Of a stretch of DNA of 64,000 nucleotides, positions 12,181 through 23,543 are shown in pieces. A program made the translations under genes and the position numbers. Every line of letters begins with the position of its first letter. The first letter of the stretch is position 1. The notes below the pieces were generated by a model. That model was not told where the DNA came from and ran no database searches. It was given only the letters and a program-made list of their open reading frames with translations. The stretch comes from Calycina herbarum (Eukaryota; Ascomycota; Leotiomycetes; Helotiales; Pezizellaceae), in assembly GCA_001414485.1 (NCBI GenBank), contig LLEY01000178.1, forward strand, positions 56,515-120,514, given 5' to 3'.

Positions 12181-12519
12181 TGCTTGCAATTATCGCAGAC
12201 CTCTCGGCATATTAAGCACTGGTGAAAAAAGCTCGTCCAACTTATTTCATTTACTCTAACTAGCGCACATGCTCATGCAACGACAACTACGTATCGTACA
12301 GTATAACAACCATTTCGGGGGGGTTTCATACGTCTCCACTTCCTCCCCAGCAATATCAGCAATACCAGAACCAGCAAATAGCAGACCACATTCTTGCAAA
12401 GGCATCCCCACAGAAAGTCCATTATAATCCCAAGCAAATCAGTAAGTCCCCACAAACGGGCTCCAAAAGACCATGATCAGCGCAAATTTTAATTCATACC
12501 CCACTCACCCTCAGATTTC

Positions 12520-15500
12520 TCACTCCTCACCCCGGCTGGATGGAATGACATCACCTCTTTCTCCGTTCTGAGAAGCAGCCAAAACGTTCAAAACATGCTC
12601 CCTCGCGTGCTCCCTTCTCGTCTCTGGACTCTCCGGAGCATGAGCATCTGCCAACACAATCACCGCATCCAGAAAACGGCCTCCTAGGGCCATCTCTCTT
12701 ATATTTTTGTCTAAAAACTGAGCATACGGACCAGGTTCCTGAGCAGCGGGGCCAGTCGATAGTTGTTGTAATTGAGCATGCTGGACAATGTCAACCAGGT
12801 CGGGCATCTCCTCGTCGGAAACCATGTCAGATTCTCTCGGGCCTGCTTCCTCTATCGACTCGTCATCTTCTTCCGTAGGGGAATGGAGTATTTCGTCTGA
12901 CAAGTAATCGAGTTGAAGCATAGATGCCTGACTCATACCGGCATTGCTGGCCTGCGGTGCCTTTGGTGACATAGAGGACTGTCCGACATCTTCCGCCGCG
13001 ACGATATGGAGATACTTTCATGCACAGGCACCTGGGGTTTTGCGAGGGAAATTCTTCTGTTGTATAGCATCCCAGGTCATGCCATCCCGACGAGCTTTCA
13101 CGAGGGTTTCATTGTCCGTAGGAAGCCATGTCTTCGAAATTGGCGTGCCTTGCTCCTCTTGGTATTCCTGTTCCTCATCGCTAGAAAGGGGCGACATAGT
13201 CTTATATTTGCTCTCCTTCGTTGTTAACCGTCGATATCGACTCGTGCATGCATTACGGGTTCTGTGTGGAAAGAATTCTTGGTGTATGGCTGACCAGAGC
13301 TTGCCCTCGCGACGAGCTTCAAGAAGACTTTTGTCCTCCGCATCAGTCCATTTGGTTGACGAGATAGTGTCCTCTTCCTCATTCGAACTAGGCTCTTCTT
13401 CTTGGGAGGCATGAAGTGTTTCTTCTGGATCGAAAGCTTCTTGCATGGATGCCCGGCTCATATCAGCAGTACCAGCTTGTATGACAGATCTTCTCGTCTG
13501 CGCATTGGGGAGTTGCTTGACTTTGCTCCCCGCGAGGACTTCACTTTCTCTGCCCCTCAAAGCAGCAGAGTACCGTGATGACAAAGAATCCTCGGATCTA
13601 GTGGGGAAGAAAGTCTGGTGTATGTATGGCCATGTCATTCCCTCCCTTCTGGCTCGAACAATCGTTGCATCCTCATCAGCGCTATATTTCACAAACGACT
13701 TCATCGACTTCTGTTCTCGCCGGGTTCTGGCTCGAACAATTGTTTCATCATCGTCGGAGCTATAACTGGCCCCCTTTGGTCCCTCAACATTTTGTTTTCC
13801 GGTTCCTTTTCTTGTCTCCAGAAGACGACTATGTTTTATATGAATAGACTCCGTGGATTTATGAGGCAAGTGCTTTTCTCGTATAGCATCCCAATCCATC
13901 CCATCGCTTCGGGCTTTCAAAAGCGTTTCCTCGTCGACGGCTGTCCAACGTCTTGCAGGATGTGCAGGATGTGAGTATGGCACTTCCTGTATTTCATCAC
14001 CTTCAATTGATAATCTCTCGATTCGTAAATTCCGCGGTCGATATGTGCGGGAACCGTGCTCCAATTCCTCTTCGGACTCCTTGTTGTGAAAGCGAACTAG
14101 CTCTTTGGTTCTTGCAGACAGCTCCGTGAGACGGCCATATCGCAGTCGAATACTACCCGGTGTTTTATTGCGGAGGTACTTGTCGTGTATGACTGTCCAG
14201 CCCAATCCTTCCTCATCTCAGCCTTTAAAAATTTTCTCATCGTCGATAGCCGTCCAGTTTAACTTACGTGGATTCAAATTTCGAGGTCGGGTTATGTGTG
14301 AGTCGTCCTCCGATTCCTCTTCAGACTCGCCATTGGGGGGAGACTCGACTCGCTCTTTGGTACTTTGGAATCTGGAGCTTGCTGTGGGAATTTCTTCTTG
14401 TTCTATACGAGAAGTAAGTATTGCTCTGCGAACACCTAGATCGCGACTAGCTATAAAGAAAAGAACAAATATTGTTCGAGAAGGTTTGGTGTAATCAAAA
14501 CAAGGGACATTTGCAACTATCCTAGACTAACTACAGTATCGCACAGCAGTGACCGGGTCGCTTACCTCGTGTATCGCTCTCAGCTCCCGAATCACCCTCA
14601 ACATCTTCTCGCTCCTCGCCCTTGGCAGTTCTCGGCATTCCGTTTAGTTTCTCATATTCTTCGTTTTGTACTGCACGTTCTTCAACCAGGGTAGCCCATG
14701 CGTCATTCTTCCCGAGAAAAAGTCGAAATCGTTCCATAAAACGTTGTAATGAGCCCTTTTCGTATAGATCGAGTACACTGTTTTGAATGTCGTCCTGCTG
14801 GATATTCAAGAGAGCTGGTCCATCAATTGTCTCGTCGGGATTGTGGAGATGTGAGACGAGATAAAAGAGTTCGACGGCATTTGAATGAAGAATGGGAACT
14901 TTGGTATCTTTCATAAATTCCATGGCTTCCTCAGAAGTCCAACTGCTTACTTTCGCGGTGGTAAGAGCGGGATTTTCAGGTGGAACATAGGGGCCGGGGT
15001 TACCACTCGAAGGGTGCGGAGATGCACGCTCATTATTGGAGGATATGAGATAGATAGGAACGGGTGTTGGACTGTTTGGTGCTGCAGATGAAATGTGGTT
15101 GGCTTGTACGGAGGATGCTTCGGGAAGGATGTTCGGTGGATATGCCTATTATCCATTAATATCATGGAAACTTGAATAGGATAGTAGGAGCTCGGAAGGT
15201 CAACAGGAATTAGAGAGTAGATCTCTTGATTGCTCCGGGAATAATGGGCACCATCGTCCGTGAAGACGAGAAGCATTATTAAGGAAAAAGTGCGAAAGGC
15301 AATGGACGAATGGTCTAACAATAGACTTGCGTTACTTACATGACGAACGATAGCAGCAGAAAATCTAGGTCTCTGCTTTGGTTTGGCTGCATCGTTTTGC
15401 AATTGTCTGGAAGGTATTCGCGGTCGTTTTGCGACTGGTGATTCGGAATCATCGTCTGGTTGATCGAGGACAGCCTGGGAAACATTGTTTCTGTCGTCCG

Positions 15501-16450
15501 ACTCCAATTCCCAGAATTTACTCTCCACTAATATGGATTGGAATGGCGGACTTGAATATTTTTCCGTCAAATCAAGCCAATATTTATTTCTCTTCTTAGT
15601 TTGTTCTTTTTGGGTTGCTCCCTCCCGTAACGTTGACGGCCACACTTTTTTGGGATTGTCCAGCCCATATTTGAAGACGATATTTGTAACAGACGCGAGA
15701 CAATTGACTGTCCATTCACAAACAACCGTATCGTCTGGGGTCTGTTGCTTGCGTATAACTTCCCAGTCAATCAATGGCCAATACTGAGTAAAGGTGCGGA
15801 ATGCCTCTTCGTCTTGTCGTGCTTGTTGTTTAAAAAAGTCTTTGCGTGCTCTTCGGGCCTCTTTCTTGTTGCCCTCGAGTTCGCCGAGTTGGGGGAGTTT
15901 GCGGACCGGATAGCCTTGTTTTTCTTGCCAGCGGGGAATGATTTTGCCTTGGACAACTTTTGTTAAGATCTCACAATTGAAAAGAGCTTGATGCTCTCGG
16001 AGCTTTTTGGCCCATTCATCTCGGGTAAAGACCTCATCAACATACTCGTCGTCGGCGTATTTTGAAACATCCGCTGGTAAGAAGGCGTGGTTTGCGAAGT
16101 GAAGGACCCTGAGAATCGGCTTGACTCCTTGCCAGAATAGGTCGCGTGCGACATCCTTTTCCATGTTGACAGGATCCCAGACCTGCCACGCGCGTTGACC
16201 GAAGTGCCATATCAAGATGCCGGAGGAGGACTTCTTGAACAGTTCGAAGTCCCCGAGGGGTTTCCTCTGACGCGACACACTCGATGGGGCGTTGGTCGAG
16301 GCTATTTTGATAGGTAAGCTACGTTGTGATAGGATTGCGACAAGAGAGCTGACTATGTTGGTGTTCATTGTTTGCTAGGAGCTCTCCTTCACCTCGTTTG
16401 CGTTTTGCTCCCTCTTGAGGTGGCGCGTCTTCCTGGTATCCTGACTCCAT
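12520..16450 (-). pseudogene. Nuclear SANT/Myb-repeat protein with two in-frame TGA codons
   Basis: Exons 16354-16450, 15340-16301, 14566-15145 and 12520-14450 join in phase over introns of 52, 194 and 115 nt. The total is 1190 codons including the final stop. The N-terminal ~450 residues are unrecognised (GILIWHFGQRAWQVWDP, then a KRPRIPSR basic patch). The C-terminal half repeats a SANT-like unit W-T-x-D-E-x-x-L-x-x-AR-x-x-G-M-x-W about six times (RRWTAVDEETLLKARSDGMD, KWTDAEDKSLLEARREGKLW, and others), separated by acidic linkers. This suggests DNA or chromatin binding in the nucleus. Two TGA codons interrupt the last exon, at 14218-14220 and 13018-13020; both could be CGA (Arg) changed by one C-to-T transition. 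There is no frameshift, so loss is recent, or the locus is read as two or three shorter genes. I call it disrupted rather than intact. Confidence 0.62.
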
Positions 16451-17703
16451 GTTGGAGTTGCGACCAACTGGATCAGAAAGGATGAAGTGATTGAAAGGTT
16501 GATGAAGTGCGATTGCCGACCTCGAAAGTTTTTGTTTGTGGTGTTGTAGTCGGTCACTCTTTCCCAGTTTGTACCACCTTGCCACTTTAATCATACCGCC
16601 TGATCCACCTAGCAATGCCCCTGCCGCTTTAAGATGCATGCTCCTTTCCGTCAACTTGCTCCTGGGAGAATAAAATTGGGACAACGACGCTTCATTGTTC
16701 CATCGCATCTGTGAGAATGATTCCAATTACTCCAGCCAGCTAGGACAAGGACCCTCTAAATTGGACTTGAGTTGGAGGTATTCTGCCCGACAAAATCTCT
16801 TCTTCCTTGTTGTCGTCAGTTCTCTTCCTAGCATCTATTTAGTTTACTTTAATTTCCCTTCTACTGACTCGGGGCCTTCAAACAAATATTCCCCCTACTC
16901 GCGTGATGGGGAGGGGTTTGACTCTGTGTTGACTTTTCTGCATCGCACCTGCAGTTCCAAGAGAGAACGACAGCCTCGATCGCTCCTGCCAGATTCACGA
17001 AAACGACTTCAGGAGAAGCGCCATTTTATTTCTTGATCAACAGTTGACATCCGTTTCTCCTTTTTGTCCTCTAGTGAACTGAAAACACCTCAAGCAATTG
17101 AGCTAGAAATATTTGTCTTACACAAAGTGTGGGATTTTGTATATACCGGAACCTTCCTCATACCTGTCTCTCGTATTTGAAGTCCGACCCTAAGTCAAGT
17201 TAGCAAGGATGTCACAAATCGAATGTGGAAAGGTAGGAATTGTTCCAAGGTACTTACTACCTGGCTTAGATCTCGAGGCCAGAGGTGGTTGGATCTGCGT
17301 CAGGGAAGGAGACTTCAACCCTGAGAGTGAACCCTAAACCCGCAATCAGAATACAAGGGAAGGAGCATCTTCAAACAAGCTTCAGATCACAAAAAGCAAA
17401 CCCAAATTCAAAGAAGAGACCACAAAATGCCATTCCATCCCCATGATCGCTATAATCTTCTACTCCACCATCAAACCACCACATCCAAAAATTGCCAAAG
17501 ACGCCGCCCATTCAACTCCCAAAAGATCCATCATCTCCTGTCATACCCATCGCCCGTATCAAAGAAAAGGTTGGTAGTCAAGGAAAAGAAACGTGAGCAA
17601 CAGCCATCATAAAATACAAGCCTCAAAACAAAAAAAAAAAAGATCCATTCCTTCCAGAGCCCCTTTTTACGGTTTGTTAAAAGGAAACAATGCGCTCGCA
17701 AGA
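16451..17703. other. Intergenic, promoter side of the SANT gene
   Basis: Holds the upstream region of the SANT-repeat gene and the 3' flank of gyp2. Small ORFs at 16695-17036 and 17427-17868 show no family character. A poly-A run is at about 17630-17641. Confidence 0.5.
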
Positions 17704-20700
17704 TCACCGCTCAAACTCCACAACCTTATCCTGCGTCGAAGCCCCACTAACACTCCTCCCCCGACGACCAGCGTCCTCCGCTGGTGCAAGAGATCCCGAT
17801 TTCACCACCTTGGTAACCCCCTCCGCGCCTCTAATACTCATAGCCTCCGCATCCGCGCCCTCCAATAAATCTCTATCCTCAGATCTTACACTTCTCCTCT
17901 CAGCATCGGCATCAGAAACACGAGGACCAATGTAGACTTCTTCCTCTTCCTCCTCTTCTTCCGGTCTGTTGACGGCATTCTTCTCCATCTCCTTTTGTGC
18001 CTCGTCCATTCGTCGTTTGACCTCAGCCGCGACACGCATGCCATCTGTGACGATGTTGTCGAGAACACCACGTAGACCTTTGCTTGGGGGTACAACTCCT
18101 GCTGTGCTTCCGCCGACGCCGACTGGTACAACGGAGGCGGCAACACGACCAAATCCAATATTTGAGAAGGTTGTGAGTGATGATGTTTGGGCAGCTGGAC
18201 CGGAAGAAGCCATTTTATCTGAAAGGCGGAAAGAAGCTGGAAATGAGGATTCGAAGAATTGTTCCAAGATTTCGTCTGCTAACACGACCATTCTAAATGT
18301 TGGCAAAGTGATGTGAAGTGGTTTCGATGGATCCAGAGCGGCATTCGCGGCTTCAGCCTGAGCGACGGAAGCACTTCGCCCAGCTGGTCTGTTAACTGCC
18401 TTTTGCGGCGAAGGTGGTCCGTTCCCAAGACCAGTAGGTTTCTTCCCTCGTGTGAGGGATTTAAGGGATGACGGCCCAAGATCAAGCAAATCTTCTTCTT
18501 CATCGCTATCTTCGCCGATTCCAAAAGCATTATCATCAACATCTCCGTTGGTGGTCGCTTTTTCTTCTTCTTCGTGGTTTTGTGGGTGATCTGGGTCTGC
18601 ATACTCAAAGCAGCGTCTGATGAAAGCACTTACGCTGCTTAGGAATCGTTCGTTGGTGTTTCCCTGGAGTTCGTCTGCTTGACCACCGTTCCCTGCCTCG
18701 TATTCGCTCATACCAACCATGGAGCTTGAGGGTGTCAATGATCCTTCTAAACCTCGACGAGATAAAAAGAGGAGTGCTTCTGATATCCGCAGAATTCCTT
18801 CCCTATCAACCTTGCCATCTCCGTCGTCATCATAAAGTTCAAAAAAGTAGGTGATACTGCCCATGATATCGCCTTTGCCTTTGATTTGTGCAAGTCCTGT
18901 GACAACGTTCTGGAGTGTAAGTGCCGAATTGCAGTCAACGTCCCAGCGACGGAAAAGTCGTTGCATAAATTCGTGATCGGATGGCTCTGGATTTCCGTAG
19001 CCCCATGGGGATAACGAAGCATCTCTTCGTTTTACACTGTTACCGAAGTACGAATGCTTAGGGGTCTCTGAACCATTGTCCTTCTCAGACGGCGATGGCG
19101 AATCTGTAATTGCCCATCTTGCCATTCCGGAAAGAAATTCCCTGAAACCATCATAATCCATCAATGTAGGACTAGGCCCCAAGCCAACTCGCCCCTTTTC
19201 AATGATCTGATTCTCAGATAGTCCTTGAACAATCTCGGTGGCTCTGGCTCTACTTGCCTTGGCCTTTCGTTCGGTCTCTTCGAGGATCATCTGGCTTCGC
19301 ATTTGGCGCTCGTATAATACGCCGAAAAATCGATCATACAAGGCTCCAAGCTCATCAACGCTTAAGCGCTTGCTGTCTGGCCCAAGATTTCGTATCGAGG
19401 TTCGTTTTGCAAAACTTTCTATGCTGTTCAAAACGCTGTCCTTGTGCTTATTTCGTTGTTCGGTGATGCTGCTCTGGGTGATGCCTGAGAACTCCTTGAA
19501 TGCGACCACCATCAATTCTTGGAAGCGAGTCACTGCTCGTAATTTGGCATTTTCTGATTTAGGATGCGCTGATTCGTCGAGTTTAGAAAAATACGCTTTC
19601 AAGACCGAAATGAAAGCTCCGTCGTCAGCAGCATCTAACAGTTCCTCCCCATTGATTCGCAAAATGGCCAAACCAACCTGGAATAAGACCTTGGGTCCTT
19701 CTAAAAAGAAAACATCTAGTACGCGAAATGCGAAGACCAGTGGCATGGAGTTAATATACAGTGATAGGAACCAGGGCAAAGAAACGACGGAAAGTTGAAC
19801 ATCATGCTTAATCAAGTGGTCCCAAAGAATTGGCATTGTCTTCTCGACCAGGGATTCAAAGACTCGCTGGTCGAGTAATGTGCCGTACATGGTGGTTGAA
19901 TAATATCCGGGAAGTAATCTGTCGCAAAGTGTAGATAGCAAGAAAAATGCCTGGGATTCAGACATGTATATGAGCAACGCGGCAACCACAATATTCATGG
20001 CTTGACAGTAACCGACTTCCTCGTTGGTCCAGCTGTATGCCGTGAGAACTCTTCGTAATCGGCCAATACCTTCCTCGCTTTGGAAACCAGGATATTCAGG
20101 AAGACTTCGGTTGAGATCTTTCTCGATTTCATCAATTGCAAGAGAGTCACGGCCCTCGTACTTTTTCAAAGTCTCCGCAAAGAGGAGAGGGTTCTCTAAG
20201 CGCAGGAATAATGATCCCGAAGTTTGTTCCCATATTTCTCCTCGCAGTCGATTTGGGAGGCCAACTCGAATGAGCTTGTGGAAGGTGGGCTGTCGAATCA
20301 AAGTCACATTGCGTCCATAATCTCGCAGGTATTCTCCCCAGAGTCTCATCTTGCTTCTATCCCGCAGCTTCTTTGCGTCCCCGGGATACCGAAACATCAT
20401 ACCAAGTCCTGCATCTGGAGGAGTGGCTTCCTTTCTGTCGCCCTGAAGCAGGTATTCCGAATAGCATTCCGAAACAACTCTCTTCAGCTTGGCGACCTCG
20501 CCCACCCCCGATTTGAGACCCCGCTTCAGCCCATCGCAGAACCGCTCGCAAGCCTGCCGTGTGCCCGCAAGCTGTATTGTAATCTTTTGTACCAGCACCG
20601 GTGATTTCGAAGCTTCATTCGAGGAGTTGCTATTCAGGCCGTTCCATGTGGTGATTGCTAGAGCAAACTGCAACACATTGGTTAGCATCAGGCAAGGCTA

Positions 20701-21167
20701 CAGGGGCTGACCGCGCAGCATACTTGGTAGCTCTGGCTATGTAGCCTCTCAACACGCCGTATAGCACACAAAGGCAAGGTGAAGCCATTCCCCCCAGGCC
20801 CTGCTCCATGTGTTTGTCCTGTAAATCCAGAAGATGTGCTTGTGCTTGCCGTCTGTAGGAAGCTCGTGGGTTGGGTTGAGAAGCAGAGGTACGACTCGCT
20901 CAGATGTAGCTTTCCTGCATAATGATATCCGCGATCCCGATCCTTCTCCTTCTCTCCTTGTGTTGCGTTTGGTGAGTATGCTACCGGCGGCGAGATGGTA
21001 AGCTCTGCGGTGATCTCTTGCAGAGGAGTTTGGGAGTCTGGCAGTCTGAACTGGTGGCGGAAGAGGGTGGATTTGGCAGGATTTCGATCGGATGCGGATA
21101 TGTTAAGAGCTTGGGTCGGATCAATGAACGATTGAGCCTTTTGCACAAGGCTGGAGAGGTTGAACAT
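17704..21167 (-). CDS. GYP2: Rab GTPase-activating protein Gyp2/Mdr1 type (GRAM-TBC-EF hand)
   Basis: Two exons, 20724-21167 and 17704-20667, flank a 56-nt intron with GTATGC, TGCTAAC branch and TTGCAG; together 1135 aa. An N-terminal GRAM-like region ends near residue 150. The TBC domain begins at about 282 with VGLPNRLRGEIW. It contains the arginine finger in an IxxDxxR context (IEKDLNRSLPEYPGF, about 335) and the glutamine finger YCQ (about 368-370), so it should be catalytically competent. An EF-hand (YDDDGDGKVDREG) lies near 770-790, followed by an acidic, low-complexity tail. This order matches yeast Gyp2/Mdr1 and animal TBC1D8/9. The family speeds GTP hydrolysis by Ypt/Rab GTPases such as Ypt6 in Golgi and endosomal traffic. 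Fully open with no damage. Confidence 0.95.
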
Positions 21168-22562
21168 TGTTCATGATTCTGCTGCGAAAGCAGTAGGAGT
21201 GTCGTAATGGTTCGTACTCGTCAAGGGAGTTCTAGGTTTCGTTCTCTCAATGTCTCAATGCGACGGGGATGTCAGCCCGTGAGGTTGTCACGCTAGAGCC
21301 AACAAGCCGACCAACCAAATCACACAAAGCCAGCATTTGAGACCCCTTTTACTCCAAGTGACATTGAATGGGATTTTGAAACTTTGGGGCTAAAAATAGA
21401 GGTGTTTCAGGCTGTGAGTTCGTAAAGGTTGCTTTTTTGTCTTCTTGAGAGTGCCTTTTTTCTTCATCAGCCCTTGGCCTTCAGAAAGTGCTCCATAAAG
21501 GTACAACTGGGTAGCTACAACATACACTTCAAAATTTATTCTGGCGTTCAAGCACTATTTGCGTTCTAGTAGCTCGTCCACCTACTTTGATTTCTCAAAG
21601 GCTGCAATGGAAGACTGTAAATTCGAATAAAAGGGATATTTGACTTGTAAATGATAGCCTCGAAATGGGCTTCGCTTATTTCGTGAGCTCGCGATAAATA
21701 AGCTCTCTTTGCAACTTTCGAACAACTGAACCCCTCATTCGACAGCACTAGCAGAACTAGAGTGGTTGTTCGAGACTTCTCAGATGATTGCTTAAATTAT
21801 TCTAGGAAGTAGGATGGTTTGCTACCGCTTTCAATTTCAACGGCGTACAATATATCACAACCTTCACGCGGTGTAGAAAATGGCAATTTTCTGAAGCTGT
21901 TGATCATGTTTTGAACATCATCTTGCTACTCAATTTGACTCTCTCCATGACGGGCTAGAGGATTGGCAAGGTGCAGATTTGTAACCTGACAGTTACTAAG
22001 GTTGCATTTCGGATATGCTTGAAGCCTTTTCAAAGAATCATGTTGCGGTGTGAATAAATCCACCATTTTCGTCCACCTTTAGGTAGTATATTTTTAACTC
22101 GTGGCCCCCAAATTGCCTCCACACTGCGGAGAACTGTCACGAGGCACATACATCCCGCGGTAGTTCGGAGCAGAGTACATGTCTACAAGTGTTACGGCCT
22201 CGGCTGGAGCGAGACCATTTCCCCTTCAACCGTGGTTCAACATGGAGGAGTTAATCGGAATTTACCGAGCGATCCTTTCGAATGGTTATAGCTTCCTCGC
22301 ACAGAAAATCAAGTGGCCTATCAAGACGTGTCTGGGTTGCGAATCTTTTTGACATAGGTCCCTCTCCTTTGGGGTGCCACAGAATTCTAGGCTTTGGAGG
22401 TTACTCTATTAGTGTCGCCACTTCTGTCTTACTTGACAAGAATTCATATATTTAAGTGCTCTGAAGTCGTTCATTTGCAACTCATTTCATCCCCATCCCC
22501 ATCTTCAATCTTCTCTATCCAAAACCTCATATATCCAGCTCTTTTCAAGTCAACTCTTCAGG
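21168..22562. other. Divergent intergenic region between gyp2 and hsbA
   Basis: 1.4 kb holding the promoters of both genes. The 60-codon ORF at 21566-21748 is not supported. No repeats noticed. Confidence 0.6.
22447..22456 (+). promoter_or_regulatory. TATA-like box of the hsbA gene
   Basis: TATATTTAAG lies about 110 bases before the ATG and is followed by a CT-rich tract at about 22485-22515, the usual fungal TATA plus pyrimidine initiator arrangement for strongly expressed secreted proteins. Confidence 0.5.
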
Positions 22563-23150
22563 ATGGTCGCTCTCAAGAATATCCTCCTCCTCGTCTCAAC
22601 AGTCACCGCAGCGGTAATATCCAAGCGAGACGTCAACGCACTTTTCAGGGATCTCGACTCTCTAAACGCCGGTTGCATCGCCATCGTCCCAATAGTTAAC
22701 AGCTGGACTGGCGATCTTAATGGCGCCCTCAAAATCAACGCAAGTCCCTCCCCTATCCTCCCCTCCCTCACCCCACTAACATCACCCCAGACAGCCCAAA
22801 ATGCAATCAGCGCGGGTGTGATCCAAGCAGCGACTGACGCAACCGCCACCGTCGCACCCATCACGGATGACCAGACCAACACTCTTTTCACAAAGGTTGA
22901 CAGCATAAACGGCAACCTAGTCACCCTCGCCAATGCCTTCAAAGCGAAGAAACCCCTTTTCGATGGAGCTGGCTTTACTCCCGTTGTTGTGAGCCAGATC
23001 ACCACGGTCTTTGCCAGTTTCCATAATTTGCAGGTTGGGACTTCGAAATTGGTGCCGGTTGCTTATCAGGCTGCTGCTACGGCGAAGGGCAATGCTATCA
23101 ATGGCGTGCTTAAGGATTTGCTTAGTTTCTTCGGTGGAGTTGATGCTTAG
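22563..23150 (+). CDS. HsbA-type hydrophobic surface-binding secreted protein
   Basis: ATG 22563 starts a clear signal peptide (MVALKNILLLVSTVTAAVIS) followed by a KR pair that may be a Kex2-type processing site. The mature part is helical, Ala/Thr/Val-rich and lacks Cys, the pattern of the HsbA family. In Aspergillus, HsbA coats hydrophobic surfaces and recruits cutinase-like enzymes. An intron is likely at 22740-22790 (51 nt): it starts GCAAGT, has CACTAAC 11 bases before the CCCCAG end, and is pyrimidine-rich. Removing it joins GALKIN to TAQNAISAG as in family members and gives 178 aa. Because 51 is a multiple of three, the unspliced frame also stays open (195 aa), so an automated call may miss the intron. 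Confidence 0.88.
   Translation: MVALKNILLLVSTVTAAVISKRDVNALFRDLDSLNAGCIAIVPIVNSWTGDLNGALKINASPSPILPSLTPLTSPQTAQNAISAGVIQAATDATATVAPITDDQTNTLFTKVDSINGNLVTLANAFKAKKPLFDGAGFTPVVVSQITTVFASFHNLQVGTSKLVPVAYQAAATAKGNAINGVLKDLLSFFGGVDA
22740..22790 (+). other. Probable GC-AG intron in the hsbA-like gene
   Basis: GCAAGT donor, CACTAAC branch and CCCCAG acceptor, strongly CT-rich in between, length divisible by three. The GC donor is otherwise a perfect match to GTAAGT. Confidence 0.75.
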
Positions 23151-23543
23151 AATGGTGGTTGCGAATTTGACTGGCGGATCGAATGGGGAAAGGTGGGTGG
23201 CAGGTTTTGGTTTTCCAGAGGGACTAGGTAGCAATCAGATTACGATATTGAATTCAAGAAATCATTTGATGAAAAACGGAATGTAGGCATGCTTACTTGA
23301 AATGCCATGGAAGGGTTCTGGTCATTGTTCTCCATACCTACCACCCAGCCTTGCAAGGATTGTGCGAGAAGAGTGAGAGGAATAATTTTCCAAAATCTTT
23401 TGGATTAATGAATACCCGCGAAAGCTTCAAGTGATAAAAGTGACAAGTTGCCGAGAACAAGGTCCAAGAAATGTAAAGACTTGAGCATGGAACGAATATT
23501 GGGGTATCAAATTTTGTTACTTCTCTGGTGAGGCCAAGCACTA
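23151..23543. other. Convergent 3' region of hsbA and isy1
   Basis: Both neighbours terminate here. No gene seen. Confidence 0.55.

Noticed and set aside
12273..12455. Minus-strand 60-codon ORF with a strongly hydrophobic stretch
   Set aside because: It starts at a non-ATG codon, has no splice or family support, and borders the RIP block.
13019..13066. A short GTGCAT..GACAG intron removing the TGA at 13018-13020
   Set aside because: It leaves the downstream exon out of frame.
16319..16726. Extending the SANT gene start upstream of 16450
   Set aside because: The upstream frame looks non-coding, and ATG 16450 followed by the 52-nt intron gives a coherent N terminus.
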